A DNA stretch of 64,000 bases, taken from contig CAIVEI010000128.1 in assembly GCA_903904835.1 (NCBI GenBank), positions 180,857 through 244,856 of the forward strand. Direction: 5' to 3'. The stretch comes from an uncultured Schlesneria sp. (GTDB lineage Bacteria; Planctomycetota; Planctomycetia; Planctomycetales; Planctomycetaceae). Both the position numbers and the translations under genes were made by a program. Below are positions 43,707 to 53,067 of the stretch, in pieces. Within the stretch, counting starts at the first letter, position 1, and each line of letters opens with the position of its first letter. The notes under the pieces are model-generated. The model saw only the letters and a list, made by a program, of their open reading frames with translations, was not told the DNA's origin and searched no databases.

Positions 43707-44405
43707 ATGTCATGTCGTCTACTCGTATTGGCGTTGGTCTTCGCGCCACTTGCAATCGGTTGTTCCTCCGTGAAACGAACGGATACGGCACGAACCGCTC
43801 GAGAACAAATCCTGATCTCGGGCGCTGTCGATCAGTCACTTGCCAAATGTGATTTCGCACCCTTTCAGGGTGCTCGGGTGTTCGTGGAAGATAAATACCT
43901 GGAATGTATCGACAAGGGTTACGTCGTCGGATCGGTTCGCCATCGATTAATGCTCAATGGTGCCTCGATTGCCGCAAAGCCTGAGGAAGCTGATGTCGTC
44001 ATCGAAATGCGCAGCGGCGGAGTTGGAACAGACAATTCCGATGCCTACGTCGGATGCCCCGAAATTGTGTTACCAGGGATGCTGACGCTGCCTGAAGTCC
44101 GACTTGTGCAGAAATCTCGACAGTCGGCACTCGCCAAGATCGGCTTGGTTGCCTACGACGCGAAAACGCACGACATGCTGGGGGCTGGCGGGGTGTCCGC
44201 TTCGCTGGCCGACGACACGAATGTTTTCGTCTTCGGATTCGGGCCGTACCAGTACGGATCGGCGAGAACCGAGATGAAAAAGACGATTCCTGCACAACCG
44301 GGCCAGCTTAATCAAGAGCTTCCCTCGATGGTTGCTTTTCGAGATCCGTCCTGGCAAAACAATCCCGATCGACTGCAACTGACCAGCGGAAAACGGGATG
44401 AGTGA
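43707..44405 (+). CDS. Conserved planctomycete lipoprotein (DUF6655-like)
   Basis: A 232-aa lipoprotein: signal MSCRLLVLALVFAPLAIGC with the lipid Cys at residue 19. The mature part starts SSVKRTDTARTAREQILISGAVDQSL, followed by FQGARVFVEDKYLECIDKGYVVGSVRHRLMLNGA, VIEMRSGGVGTDNSDAYVG and ALAKIGLVAYDAKTHDMLG. These match a planctomycete family I recall as DUF6655, of unknown function, probably outer-membrane associated. GAGG precedes the ATG. The following small secreted protein gene is on the same strand. Confidence 0.72.
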   Translation: MSCRLLVLALVFAPLAIGCSSVKRTDTARTAREQILISGAVDQSLAKCDFAPFQGARVFVEDKYLECIDKGYVVGSVRHRLMLNGASIAAKPEEADVVIEMRSGGVGTDNSDAYVGCPEIVLPGMLTLPEVRLVQKSRQSALAKIGLVAYDAKTHDMLGAGGVSASLADDTNVFVFGFGPYQYGSARTEMKKTIPAQPGQLNQELPSMVAFRDPSWQNNPDRLQLTSGKRDE

Positions 44406-44502
44406 TTCGTGGGAAATCCTGTAACCGCCGCAGCCCAAATTGCATCCAAATTTCCATGCGACACCGAAATATGCGTGTTGCGAACCGGATCAGGGTGCGA
44501 AA

Positions 44503-44922
44503 ATGAGAGCTTTATGTTTTGCAGTAGCGGTTGCCTTTGGCCTCAATTCAGGTCACGCGTTGTTTGCGCAGCAATTCTCCTATTCCCCGCCCGGGGTTGA
44601 TTTTGGGAATCGGTACGGTCTCAACTTCGGGTATGGTGTTGGGTTTGGCTATGGGGTTGGAGGTAGTCTTAACGGGGCGTCTGGCTCAACGTCCGGTGCA
44701 TTTATACCGACACAAACCCAGACGCTTCAGGTTCCAACGGCATCTCAGGTTGAGGCTCCGCTGTCTCCGGCTCAACGTGCCGCTGAAAAACAGCGACTGA
44801 AAGACGCTGCTGCGGCCAAACAACAGGCCATTGAGATTCGTCGAGCGAAAGCCAGGGAAGAAGCGAAGGAGCGTAACGCTCGTATTCGGGAATTTCAGGA
44901 ACGCCACGCAGCTCGTTCCTGA
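44503..44922 (+). CDS. Small secreted protein with charged helical C-terminus
   Basis: A 139-aa exported protein: signal peptide MRALCFAVAVAFGLNSGHALFA, a short Gly/Tyr-rich part (YGLNFGYGVGFGYGVGGSL), a Thr/Gln-rich linker, and a C-terminal charged helix (AQRAAEKQRLKDAAAAKQQAIEIRRAKAREEAKE) likely to be a coiled coil. No family is recognised. Upstream in-frame starts (44440) would place a non-signal sequence before the signal peptide. Probably expressed with the preceding lipoprotein gene. Confidence 0.6.
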   Translation: MRALCFAVAVAFGLNSGHALFAQQFSYSPPGVDFGNRYGLNFGYGVGFGYGVGGSLNGASGSTSGAFIPTQTQTLQVPTASQVEAPLSPAQRAAEKQRLKDAAAAKQQAIEIRRAKAREEAKERNARIREFQERHAARS

Positions 44923-45088
44923 ACAATCTGGCTAACTTCAATTCACCGCAGGTCTTGATTGTCGCGGTTTTATTTGCGACTGAAATACGGAAAGGATCCG
45001 TATCACCTGCAAAGCGTGCTGAATTCTGCCGCGCAATCTGTTATGATGCAAGGTTCTCTAATACCTTGGATCAGTTGAGATTTGCAGA

Positions 45089-46531
45089 ATGTCCGTGCCT
45101 AAAGTCGCCATCGTTGGACGTCCTAACGTTGGTAAAAGCTCCATCATGAATTGGCTCGCCCACAAGCGAGTTTCCGTCGTTGATCCCATGGCCGGGGTCA
45201 CACGAGACCGCGTCACGTACCTGATGCACGTCGATGACCGCTACTTCGAACTGATCGATACCGGCGGAATCGGGATCGTTGATGTTGGCGAACTGACGGA
45301 AGAAGTCGATACGCAGATTCGGATCGCGATCGAGCAGGCCGACGTGATCATGTTCGTCGTCGAAGGCCCAGCGGGAATTACCGCACTCGATCAGGAAGTC
45401 AGCCGCCGCCTCTGGAAAATCGACAAGCCAAAACTGCTCGTCGTGAACAAATGCGACTCTCCGAAAGTCGATCGAGAGGTTGCCGAATTCTATCAGATGG
45501 CCGACGCTCCGATGGTGACCGTCAGTGTCAAAGGGAACCGGAATCAGGACGAATTACTGAAGGCCATCCTGAAAACATTGCCCGCTCCCGACGACTTAGA
45601 GGCGGAAGAGGGCGAAGTTCTTGACCAGATACCGGAACTTAAGCTGGCAATCGTTGGACGCCGCAATGTCGGCAAAAGCACGTTCATCAATCAATTGGCG
45701 GAAGATGACCGGGTCATCGTCAGTGAAATACCAGGGACGACTCGCGACAGCATCGATGTTCGGTTTCAAATGGATGGTAAATCGTTTATCGCCATCGATA
45801 CACCGGGTGTTCGCAAGCGAAAAAGCCTGGCAAACAATGTCGAATGGTACGGACTGGCACGAGCGAAACGGAGTATCCGTCGCGCCAACGTGGTGCTGAT
45901 GTTCTTCGATTGTATGGAGACAATTTCCAAAGTTGATAAACAACTGGTCGGCGAAATCTTCGACGAACATAAGCCCTGTATTTTCGTCGTGAACAAGTGG
46001 GACCTCGCTCCGGAAACGACCGGGACCACCGATTGGGCCGATTATCTGTTCAAGAACTTCTCGCACATGCGACATGTTCCCGTCTGCGTGATCACCGCGA
46101 AAGACGGACGCAATGTAAAGAAGTTGATTAACCTGGCTCAGTCAATTTATAAACAGTCTCGGTTCCGTACCAAGACGAATGAATTGAATAAATTGATTCG
46201 TGCCGCGATTAAGAACGCTCCCCCGCCGATGCGAATGAACCGCTTGCCGCGAATCCTGTTCGCCACGCAGGTCTCGACCGAACCCCCCACGATCGTTATC
46301 AAGTGCAATGCCGCCGAGTTGTTCGACGAAGATTACAAACGTTATCTTTTGGGTGTCCTTCGAGAGCGACTTCCGTTTAAAGAGGTTCCCATCAAACTGT
46401 ATTTCCGATCCAAGGCGGACGAACATACAAAAGCCGAGCGGGAAGAATTGATTTCTTCTGCGATCGATAAAGGAATCGATATCGATGAGTTTGAAGACGA
46501 AATCCTCGGTACAGACCTTGATGATGAGTGA
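45089..46531 (+). CDS. der: Ribosome biogenesis GTPase Der (EngA)
   Basis: A 480-aa protein with the diagnostic two consecutive GTPase domains. Domain 1: G1 GRPNVGKSS, G3 DTGG, G4 NKCD. Domain 2: G1 GRRNVGKST, G3 DTPG, G4 NKWD. The C-terminal KH-like domain follows (LNKLIRAAIKNAPPPMRMNR ... PTIVIKCNAAELF). Der assists assembly of the 50S ribosomal subunit and is essential in most bacteria. A short acidic tail (DEDELGTDLDDE-like) ends the protein. Confidence 0.97.
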   Translation: MSVPKVAIVGRPNVGKSSIMNWLAHKRVSVVDPMAGVTRDRVTYLMHVDDRYFELIDTGGIGIVDVGELTEEVDTQIRIAIEQADVIMFVVEGPAGITALDQEVSRRLWKIDKPKLLVVNKCDSPKVDREVAEFYQMADAPMVTVSVKGNRNQDELLKAILKTLPAPDDLEAEEGEVLDQIPELKLAIVGRRNVGKSTFINQLAEDDRVIVSEIPGTTRDSIDVRFQMDGKSFIAIDTPGVRKRKSLANNVEWYGLARAKRSIRRANVVLMFFDCMETISKVDKQLVGEIFDEHKPCIFVVNKWDLAPETTGTTDWADYLFKNFSHMRHVPVCVITAKDGRNVKKLINLAQSIYKQSRFRTKTNELNKLIRAAIKNAPPPMRMNRLPRILFATQVSTEPPTIVIKCNAAELFDEDYKRYLLGVLRERLPFKEVPIKLYFRSKADEHTKAEREELISSAIDKGIDIDEFEDEILGTDLDDE

Positions 46532-46605
46532 TCTTCTGTTTTCGTGACATTGTTCGATGAACGGTCCCCTTCCCTCCTCGCTTCGGGCGGGCTCTGGAAT
46601 TTGCC

Positions 46606-47022
46606 ATGTTTTGCGTCGCGCGTGAGATCGAGTTCTGTTATGGTCATCGGTTATTGAACTACGATGGCAAGTGCAAATACCTACACGGACACAACGGAAA
46701 AGCGGTCATCATTCTGGAAAACGAATCGCTCGACGAACGCGGAATGCTCGTCGATTTCTCGGACATCAAAAAACAAGTTGCGACGTGGATTGATCAGAAT
46801 CTCGATCATCGAATGATTCTCAGCAAAGCCGATCCGTTCGCAGAATATTTTCAAAAACACGGCCAGCCCGTATTCCTGATCGACGCCAATCCAACGGCTG
46901 AGAACATTGCCAAATTAATTTTCGACTTTGCCAAATCCCAAAAGCTTCCCGTGTTGGAAGTCACGTTGTGGGAAACGTTTAAGTCGTATGCGTCCTATCG
47001 GGAATCGCCTGAGAGGACTTAG
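46606..47022 (+). CDS. 6-pyruvoyl-tetrahydropterin synthase / QueD family protein
   Basis: A 138-aa protein. The zinc ligands are His14, His27 and His29 (GHRLLNYDGKCKYLHGHN) and Cys23 is the expected catalytic residue. Further motifs are GMLVDFSDIKKQVATWIDQNLDHRMIL, NPTAENIAKLIF and VLEVTLWETFKSYASY, where the Glu of LWET completes the pterin site. The family makes 6-carboxy-tetrahydropterin in the queuosine pathway, or sepiapterin-type pterins; no queC/queE neighbours are present to decide between them. Confidence 0.9.
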   Translation: MFCVAREIEFCYGHRLLNYDGKCKYLHGHNGKAVIILENESLDERGMLVDFSDIKKQVATWIDQNLDHRMILSKADPFAEYFQKHGQPVFLIDANPTAENIAKLIFDFAKSQKLPVLEVTLWETFKSYASYRESPERT

Positions 47023-47374
47023 GTTTTGAGAATTGCAATCGTGGAACATCGAGATGAAACACGATGCATCTCGTTTCACCACCAGATTTTTAGGAATTCA
47101 ACAGATTTTCACGCAGGCAAAATCTCTTCGAATTGACCGGAAAGTAGAGTCTACGCAGGTTACCAAGGTGAGATAATCGGCCCTGTGAGTTTCCGAACTT
47201 CACCCGTCAAAATCACTTACTGGTTGACCTCGTATCCGCGCATCGTATCCTATTACTGGGCTTTGAGTCGCGTACTGTCTTCCGTTCGAAATAACCAAAT
47301 TGAAACAAAGTTTGTCGCTTGTCGTGGTGCCTGCGGCGGGCGTGTCCTGAGGACATGGGGAAGGAGGTGCAAAA
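47023..47374. other. Intergenic region, promoter of the following operon likely
   Basis: No gene or convincing repeat was found. Its downstream end has a strong ribosome binding site (AAGGAGGTG) for the gene at 47375. A TTG-started open frame through this stretch overlaps the next gene and lacks coding character. Confidence 0.4.
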
Positions 47375-48697
47375 ATGGAGGAAATCCTGAGAGGTTATCA
47401 CGTCAATGCACCGACGTGGTTCTATCTTTCTCTCATTCTGATTATTGCGGTGTTTTTCAAGTTTGGCCGACTCTGGTCGGTTCGAAATCTGGATCTCACG
47501 CTGCTGCTGTCGCTCGCCCCCGGCCTGTTGTTCGTGAAGTCGACATCTGAGGGGTCGCCATTGGGGTATTGCTGGCTGTTTGCGGTCAGCGGCTTTTTGC
47601 TGTTGCGATTACTTTTCGATTTCGCACTGACTCGTCGGCCTCGCATGGAGCAAAACCTTAACCCCGCAGGGATGGCCTTTCTTTGTGCTGCCGCCATGTT
47701 GTTTCAAACAACGAAAATCATGACCGAGGCACCCGATGCCGGTGCAATGAGCACCGTTCGGCATGCGGACGACTTGCTCAAGCGGCAGGATGCGTCGTCG
47801 GAGATCAGTTTCGAGGACACGGGAACAACGACCGGTCCCGCAAGTCGACTGCTTGCCACTCCCGTCGTGCCGCTGATGGGTGGTGCCGAGATCGCCGCCG
47901 CACGCACGATGGCGTTCCTTTCCCATCTTGCCGTCCTGTTCGGCCTGATCGCCGTGGGACGCTGGCATTTCAGTGATACCAATCTGGGCTTAGCCATGGG
48001 GACCATGTATCTGTTGTTACCCGTCACTGCGTTCGACGTGACTAAGGTCAACCATCTTTTGCCCGCTGCATTAATCGTTTGGGCCGTTGCCGTCCATCAT
48101 CGACCGACGATTGCCGGCGGACTGCTGGGTCTTGCCTGCGGAACATTATTCTTTCCCGTCTTCCTGCTTCCAATCTGGATGGCGTTCTACTGGGGGCGAG
48201 GAGCAACCCGGTTCGGTCTGGCCCTGGTGTTGACTGGTGCCATCCTTTTGGGAAGCCTTTTACTGACATCCGCCGATTCCTATAGCTTCACTCGACAGAC
48301 GATTGGTTCGATCGATTGGAGTGTTCTGAAATTTCAGGCAGATGAGGGTGTTGGCTTCTGGAGCCTTTACAATCCGGCCTACCGAATCCCGGTCTTTGCT
48401 ACATTCATCGTACTCCTCGCCTCGCTGACAATCTGGCCGCTCAAGAAAAACCTCGAAACATTGCTTGCCAATTCCGTGGCGATCATCGTTGCCACGCAGT
48501 TCTGGTACCCCGATCAAGGGGGGATCTACGTTTTGTGGTATCTTCCGCTGATGCTGGTCGTCACGTTCCGGCCTCGCCTGACAAACCTGCTTCCAGACGT
48601 CAGGGATGCTGATTCAAAGTTGTCAATTTCCAATAGCGGATCAAGTCTTCGCCCGGAAAAGCTGGCGGGTTTGTCAAGGCCGCAAATCTATCGCTGA
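47375..48697 (+). CDS. Multi-pass membrane protein, unknown function
   Basis: A 440-aa integral membrane protein with about nine to ten hydrophobic segments (FYLSLILIIAVFFKF, LTLLLSLAPGLLFV, AGMAFLCAAAMLFQT, AFLSHLAVLFGLIAVG, LGLAMGTMYLLLPVTA, FGLALVLTGAILLGSLLL, FATFIVLLASLTIWPL). The ending GGIYVLWYLPLMLVVTFRPRL resembles GT-C-type glycosyltransferase-like membrane proteins, but no catalytic Asp motif was found. The very strong Shine-Dalgarno (AAGGAGG) and 36-bp gap to the ABC-2 permease gene suggest an operon of three genes. Confidence 0.72.
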   Translation: MEEILRGYHVNAPTWFYLSLILIIAVFFKFGRLWSVRNLDLTLLLSLAPGLLFVKSTSEGSPLGYCWLFAVSGFLLLRLLFDFALTRRPRMEQNLNPAGMAFLCAAAMLFQTTKIMTEAPDAGAMSTVRHADDLLKRQDASSEISFEDTGTTTGPASRLLATPVVPLMGGAEIAAARTMAFLSHLAVLFGLIAVGRWHFSDTNLGLAMGTMYLLLPVTAFDVTKVNHLLPAALIVWAVAVHHRPTIAGGLLGLACGTLFFPVFLLPIWMAFYWGRGATRFGLALVLTGAILLGSLLLTSADSYSFTRQTIGSIDWSVLKFQADEGVGFWSLYNPAYRIPVFATFIVLLASLTIWPLKKNLETLLANSVAIIVATQFWYPDQGGIYVLWYLPLMLVVTFRPRLTNLLPDVRDADSKLSISNSGSSLRPEKLAGLSRPQIYR

Positions 48698-48733
48698 GCG
48701 GAAACCAGACCAAACAACCGAGGACCGGAACGT

Positions 48734-50650
48734 ATGAGTGCTTTTCCGACTCAGTTTGGTCTGCCGCTACTCACCAAAGAGTTGATCGAGCAATCGGCTC
48801 GCAAACGAACGTATATTTTGCGTGTGATCTACGCGATCGCGCTCTACGGGACGACGCTGTGGGCCTTTTATCAGCAACTCGGTTCGTTGAACGGATCAGG
48901 ACTGTCAATCCTCGGGCAAGGTCGACAACTTTTTGTCTCCCTGGCATGGTTTGAATTCGCTGGAATTTATGTTTTCCTGCCAGCGATGACCTGTAGCGTC
49001 CTGACCGCAGAGAAGGAACGGGACACGCTCGGTTTGTTACTTCTGACCAAACTCGGTCCGTGGACGATCGTGTTCGAAAAACTGTTCAGCCGGCTGGTTC
49101 CCATGGCGTCGTTTGTTTTGCTCTCGCTCCCCCTGCTGGCCGTCGCCTATAGCCTCGGCGGACTTGAGTTCGTCGATATTGCCCAGTTAATGTGGGTACT
49201 GGCGGTCACGGCCCTTCAAGTAGGATCTTTCGCGGTGCTTTGTTCGGCCTGGTTTCGCACCACAGCAGCAGCATTCCTGGCGACCTACTTGCTTGGTACC
49301 GTCACAATTAGCGTTCCTGCATTGGTTTACCAGTTCCTGTTACGACCTGGGTTTGAATTCTGGTTCCAGTTTTTGCTGAGTGCCCCTGCCCATCAATGGC
49401 TGTTTAGCTCGAATCACCCGAGACCGATCATCATGGCGTTCGGGCCTTCGATACTTACGGGTGGCGAGTTTTCGATGAATCGAACACAGACGTTTCTGGA
49501 TTGTGTCGTCATGACCATCCCCTTATTTGGAACGTCGTTGCTCTACCTGGCGTTGGCTCGTGTGGTCTTATGGCGACGAGCCTTCGTTGAACCCAAAAAC
49601 GTTCTGTTAAAATTGTTCAAATCGCTCGACGGCTTCTTACATCAGGCGAATCACAATCGACTGACTCGCGGGATCGTCTTAATTCGTGAATCGGTAGCAT
49701 TGCCGGGTTATGATCCGATCAGTTGGCGCGAAACGTCAAAGAGATCCCTGGGAACCACCCGATATCTCGTTCGTTTTCTCTTGCTGATTGAAGTCCCCGT
49801 GATGGTCATGGCATTCTGGCCTGCCAGTGAGAGTGCGATCCGTTCTGGTTTCGCGCCCGCCTATGTGGCGGGTTGGTGTTTGTGGGTTGTGGCAGCGCTC
49901 GTGCTTTCGATTCAAGCGACCGGCCTCATCGGAGTCGAACGATCGCATCAATCGCTCGATGTGTTGCTGACAACACCAATCGAAAGTGATGAAATCGTCA
50001 GGCAGAAATTTGCCGGAGTCTGGCGGATGATTCATGTGTTGTGGGTCCCGTTTGCGACCCTGTATCTGTTTCAAGCCTGGTGGGAAGCCTGGATTGGTTT
50101 ACCGACGACGTATTGGCAGCGTTCCGCAGAAGTCAGCGTGATGTTTACCGTTTTGCGAGCCGTCCTGGCCGTTGGCCTGTATCTGCCGACCATTGCCTGG
50201 TTCGGGTTCTATCAGGGTTTGCGGTGTCGCTCGCAAACTCATGCCATCCTCGTGACGATGACGGTGATCACGCTCGCGTGCGTCGCTCCCCCTTTATTGT
50301 CGTGGTTATTGATCCCGCCACAAATCCAACTCTATCCAGGTTATCCGCAGGCGATTCCGCTGCTCAGTTGGCTCAGTCCCGCCGTTGTCCTTTCAGCCCT
50401 GCCGACGAGCGAAGAAAGCTGGGTTCTGGTGGTCATCCATTTTGGCGGGGTGGCCGTACTATACCTTTGGCTTGCAGCGGTTGCGAAACGAAGTTTTGCC
50501 AAACGAGTCGGTCGAAACGACGGTGTTTTTAACGACGAACTTGAGTTGCCCGTCGCACCACTCCCGCTCGAAGATCGCCTGGCGCTTTTGCGCCGTGGCA
50601 AGATTGGAATGCGAGTTCGCAATGATCTCGATCCGACGGACTCAATTTAA
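48734..50650 (+). CDS. ABC-2 type transporter permease
   Basis: A 638-aa protein with two similar halves, each with helices typical of ABC-2 permeases. The N-terminal half has TKELIEQSARKRTYILRVIYA and MTCSVLTAEKERDTLGLLLLTKL; the second half has ATGLIGVERSHQSLDVLLTTPI, where the E+RxxxxLxxLLxTP motif is repeated. This duplicated form is common in planctomycetes, where the ATPase is often encoded elsewhere. No ATPase gene is next to it. It is in operon with the membrane protein before it and the PIG-L protein after it (12-bp gap). Confidence 0.82.
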   Translation: MSAFPTQFGLPLLTKELIEQSARKRTYILRVIYAIALYGTTLWAFYQQLGSLNGSGLSILGQGRQLFVSLAWFEFAGIYVFLPAMTCSVLTAEKERDTLGLLLLTKLGPWTIVFEKLFSRLVPMASFVLLSLPLLAVAYSLGGLEFVDIAQLMWVLAVTALQVGSFAVLCSAWFRTTAAAFLATYLLGTVTISVPALVYQFLLRPGFEFWFQFLLSAPAHQWLFSSNHPRPIIMAFGPSILTGGEFSMNRTQTFLDCVVMTIPLFGTSLLYLALARVVLWRRAFVEPKNVLLKLFKSLDGFLHQANHNRLTRGIVLIRESVALPGYDPISWRETSKRSLGTTRYLVRFLLLIEVPVMVMAFWPASESAIRSGFAPAYVAGWCLWVVAALVLSIQATGLIGVERSHQSLDVLLTTPIESDEIVRQKFAGVWRMIHVLWVPFATLYLFQAWWEAWIGLPTTYWQRSAEVSVMFTVLRAVLAVGLYLPTIAWFGFYQGLRCRSQTHAILVTMTVITLACVAPPLLSWLLIPPQIQLYPGYPQAIPLLSWLSPAVVLSALPTSEESWVLVVIHFGGVAVLYLWLAAVAKRSFAKRVGRNDGVFNDELELPVAPLPLEDRLALLRRGKIGMRVRNDLDPTDSI

Positions 50651-50662
50651 GGAATATTATTC

Positions 50663-51421
50663 ATGACGACAGTTTCCGGCCCAATGAAAATCCTTGCCAT
50701 TCATGCACACCCAGACGACATCGAACTTCAATGCGCAGGAACCCTACTCCTACTGAAGCAGAAGGGATGCTCAATATCCCTCGCCACGATGACACCTGGC
50801 GATTGCGGTAGCGCAGAACTCGCGCCTGAAGAAATCGCCGAGGTTCGACGGATGGAGGCGGTTCGCTCTGCCGAACTGATTGGTGCTGACTATACGTGTC
50901 TCGAATTTCGAGATCTCAGTATCGTGCACGATAACGACAGTCGACGTCGAGTCACCGAAGTGATTCGCAAAACGCGACCAGACATCGTCATCACGGCACC
51001 TCCTGTTGACTATATGAGCGATCATGAGATGACCAGTCGACTGGTCCGCGACGCCTGCTTTAATGCGAGCTGTCCGAATTACGTGACACATCAATGGGAC
51101 CCCGCCGATCCGACACAGAAGATTCCGCATCTGTACTATGTCGATGCCATTCAGGGGATCGATTACTTTGGCCGACCCTTGCCCACCGACTTCATCGTCG
51201 ACGTGACAACAACATTCGAACAGAAGTTGAAAATGCTCGCGTGTCACGAAAGTCAAAGGGCATGGTTACGTCGACAGCATGGCCTGGATGAATACCTCGA
51301 AGGTTGCCGCCGCTGGTCTGCCGAACGTGGCAAAGAAATCGGCGTTCAATACGGCGAAGCATTCACCCAGCATCGCGGCCACCCTTACCCTCACGACAAT
51401 CTTTTGGTTTCGCTGCTGTGA
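50663..51421 (+). CDS. PIG-L family N-acetylglucosamine deacetylase (BshB-like)
   Basis: A 252-aa zinc-dependent deacetylase. The signature [19 protein letters not shown] lies near residues 10-28, with zinc ligands in HPDD and the distal His of [13 protein letters not shown]. The C-terminal [26 protein letters not shown] and [12 protein letters not shown] are typical of the BshB1-like subgroup, which deacetylates N-acetylglucosaminyl malate in bacillithiol synthesis. BshA or BshC genes are not visible, so the substrate may also be a glycolipid or other GlcNAc conjugate. Confidence 0.88.
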   Translation: MTTVSGPMKILAIHAHPDDIELQCAGTLLLLKQKGCSISLATMTPGDCGSAELAPEEIAEVRRMEAVRSAELIGADYTCLEFRDLSIVHDNDSRRRVTEVIRKTRPDIVITAPPVDYMSDHEMTSRLVRDACFNASCPNYVTHQWDPADPTQKIPHLYYVDAIQGIDYFGRPLPTDFIVDVTTTFEQKLKMLACHESQRAWLRRQHGLDEYLEGCRRWSAERGKEIGVQYGEAFTQHRGHPYPHDNLLVSLL

Positions 51422-51592
51422 AATTCGATCGAAGCCCGGGGCATTAAAGATTTTCGGCGGAGATCAATGAATTGCACTTTACCGACGGGTACGAAACCAC
51501 CGCCCACGAATGGTTTCGTGAGCCCGGATCGGCACGACGGGCAACGCCGTGAAGAATTTTTCTTCAGGAAAACAAGGGTTCGAACGAAATCT

Positions 51593-51694
51593 TGTACCAC
51601 TGAATGACCGTCTTCGGGCACTCAGCGCTCTTTGAAGCCAACGAAAATTGCGAAGAGCACTGCGTCGGAGAAGACTCCAGCGAGGCTTTGCGTC
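51593..51694. repeat. Diverged copy of the 103-bp palindromic element
   Basis: By eye it aligns along most of its length with the element at 58046-58148: TGTACCACTG against TGTGCCACTG, AGCGCTCTT against AGTGCTCTT, GAGAAGACTCC against CGAAGACTCC. The terminal inverted repeats have decayed. Orientation is the same. Confidence 0.55.
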
Positions 51695-51697
51695 AGA

Positions 51698-51992
51698 CCA
51701 AAGTAGCCATCATCGCTCCGAAGCTGTCAGTTTGTGTAAGTTAAGGATGGTGAGCGACAACCCGTAGCATGGGCTTTAGCCAGTGCGACAAAACGTCTTG
51801 TGCGTGCTAAAGCCAACACTACAAAAAATGACAGCCGCTCCGCGTGATGAGCATTGTTCGAGAACCTACTGAATTCGATTTCGCATCTTCTCAAATCAGA
51901 AATACAATCGGAAAATCTGCCCCGATTCATCGGCAACGCTCGAATCGTTTCCGACGCATGCTCATCACGCAGAGCGATGATGGCTACTTTGG
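51698..51992. repeat. Nested inverted-repeat element, 20-bp perfect outer arms
   Basis: Outer arms 51698-51717 (starts CCAAAGTAGCC) and 51973-51992 (ends GGCTACTTTGG) are a perfect 20-bp inverted repeat. Inner arms GCGTGATGAGCA (51842-51853) and TGCTCATCACGC (51959-51970) form a second, 12-bp pair. The central part carries a further hairpin repeat (51764-51822). The nesting suggests insertion of one small element into another. Confidence 0.75.
51764..51822. repeat. GGCTTTAGC-type hairpin repeat
   Basis: GTAGCATGGGCTTTAGC at the left and GCTAAAGCCAACACTAC at the right are near-perfect inverted arms of a 59-bp element. A shorter sequence of the same type, GGGCTAAAGCCCAAGC, is present near 31488 after the Gfo/Idh/MocA gene. 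Confidence 0.6.
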
Positions 51993-52327
51993 AAGAAATC
52001 CTCGAACTTGACTCAATGAGTCAAATTTCGGACCCGAGAAAGTCCAATCCAGTGGCATGTCACTCAGTGCTGTTTTGAAAAATCCTTCACAGCGTTGTAT
52101 GACGGGAAAGGCATCTGGCAATTCGGTGAGTATTTCTTTCAGCCTTTCCCTGACGACGCATATCGCTGGATTCAATTATCACTTCAAGACTTTTTCTGTG
52201 AGTGTTCAGGAAATTAAACTGGTTTTATGCTCGCTCGCGCCTATGCTCATTTTGCCCGCAGATTGCTGTCGTAATACGCAAGTGACGGCGAAGTCGGTTC
52301 ACCGAAGTGCTTAAAGGGTTTGTGTTT

Positions 52328-52993
52328 ATGCGGATTCTACCTCTTGTTCGAACCAGCTTGATGGCAATGAGTATTGTCACGTCAGTTTTGTCGTCCTCGG
52401 CAGTCCGTGCGGGATCGATTTATTACGATGTGGTCATCGACACCTCTTCATTCGCAGGGCAAAAAGGTGACGTTGATTTTCAGCTCGGCGGAGACGGAAA
52501 CGGCATCCCGATCACTGCTGCGATCAGCAATTACACGTACTCGGGCGAAGCGGTTCTCGACGGTTCTACAGTCAACCAGAATCCGTTGGGCGCGCCTGCG
52601 GTCACTGTCACTGGTGACTTAAGTGCTGGTTCACTTACACTTTTCAATGATGCCTCAGGGCTTCAGGTCGCTGATGGGGATCAGTATGTGTTGAAATTTG
52701 GAACATCCTTCGACTTCCGTGTGACGTTGACCGGTGACGGAATTGGAGCCCCTTCTGTAGGGACGACAGCACTGGCAATCACTGTGTCCGACGGTTCAGG
52801 CAACTCGCTTTTCAATGGCCCCGATTATACGAATTATGCAGCCGTCTTCATTCAGTCAAGTACTGATGGGTCCACGACTTTAACACAATATGAATTGAAC
52901 AGTGTTCCTGAGCCTTCGTCTCTTATTTCGATGTTGTTAGGGCTTATTGGTATCGGTCTTGGAATCTACCGTCGCCGGACGCAGGCTGTCTGA
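52328..52993 (+). CDS. PEP-CTERM protein with DTSSxxG-type domain
   Basis: A 221-aa exported protein. The signal peptide (about residues 1-29, ending AVRAG) is followed by SIYYDVVIDTSSFAGQKGDVDFQLGGDG, which resembles a recurrent PEP-CTERM family whose mature domain starts Y-x-V-x-VDTSxLxGxxGxLDFQ. The C-terminus carries VPEPSS, a hydrophobic helix and a basic end (RRRTQAV): the exosortase sorting signal. AAAGGG precedes ATG 52328; an in-frame upstream start at 52307 is less likely. It is probably a surface or extracellular-matrix protein. Confidence 0.87.
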   Translation: MRILPLVRTSLMAMSIVTSVLSSSAVRAGSIYYDVVIDTSSFAGQKGDVDFQLGGDGNGIPITAAISNYTYSGEAVLDGSTVNQNPLGAPAVTVTGDLSAGSLTLFNDASGLQVADGDQYVLKFGTSFDFRVTLTGDGIGAPSVGTTALAITVSDGSGNSLFNGPDYTNYAAVFIQSSTDGSTTLTQYELNSVPEPSSLISMLLGLIGIGLGIYRRRTQAV

Positions 52994-53067
52994 TCCACCC
53001 CGACGACGACATACCACGCGACTATCGCCGAAACAGGCGAGAGATGGGGCGGAGAAAAGTCATCTCT

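Larger units (their letters stand above)
51422..52327. other. Long repeat-rich intergenic region
   Basis: About 900 bp with no supported gene. It contains a diverged copy of the 103-bp palindromic element (about 51593-51694), a nested inverted-repeat structure (51698-51992) and, inside it, a GGCTTTAGC-type hairpin (51764-51822). The last 300 bp before the PEP-CTERM gene show nothing clear. Confidence 0.6.

Noticed and set aside
47185..47550. 121-codon frame overlapping the membrane protein gene
   Set aside because: TTG start, no ribosome binding site, and overlap with a gene that has a very strong Shine-Dalgarno at 47375.
51570..51605. Possible tRNA T-loop (GGGTTCGAACGA)
   Set aside because: No acceptor or anticodon stems could be drawn around it; it belongs to repeat-rich non-coding sequence.
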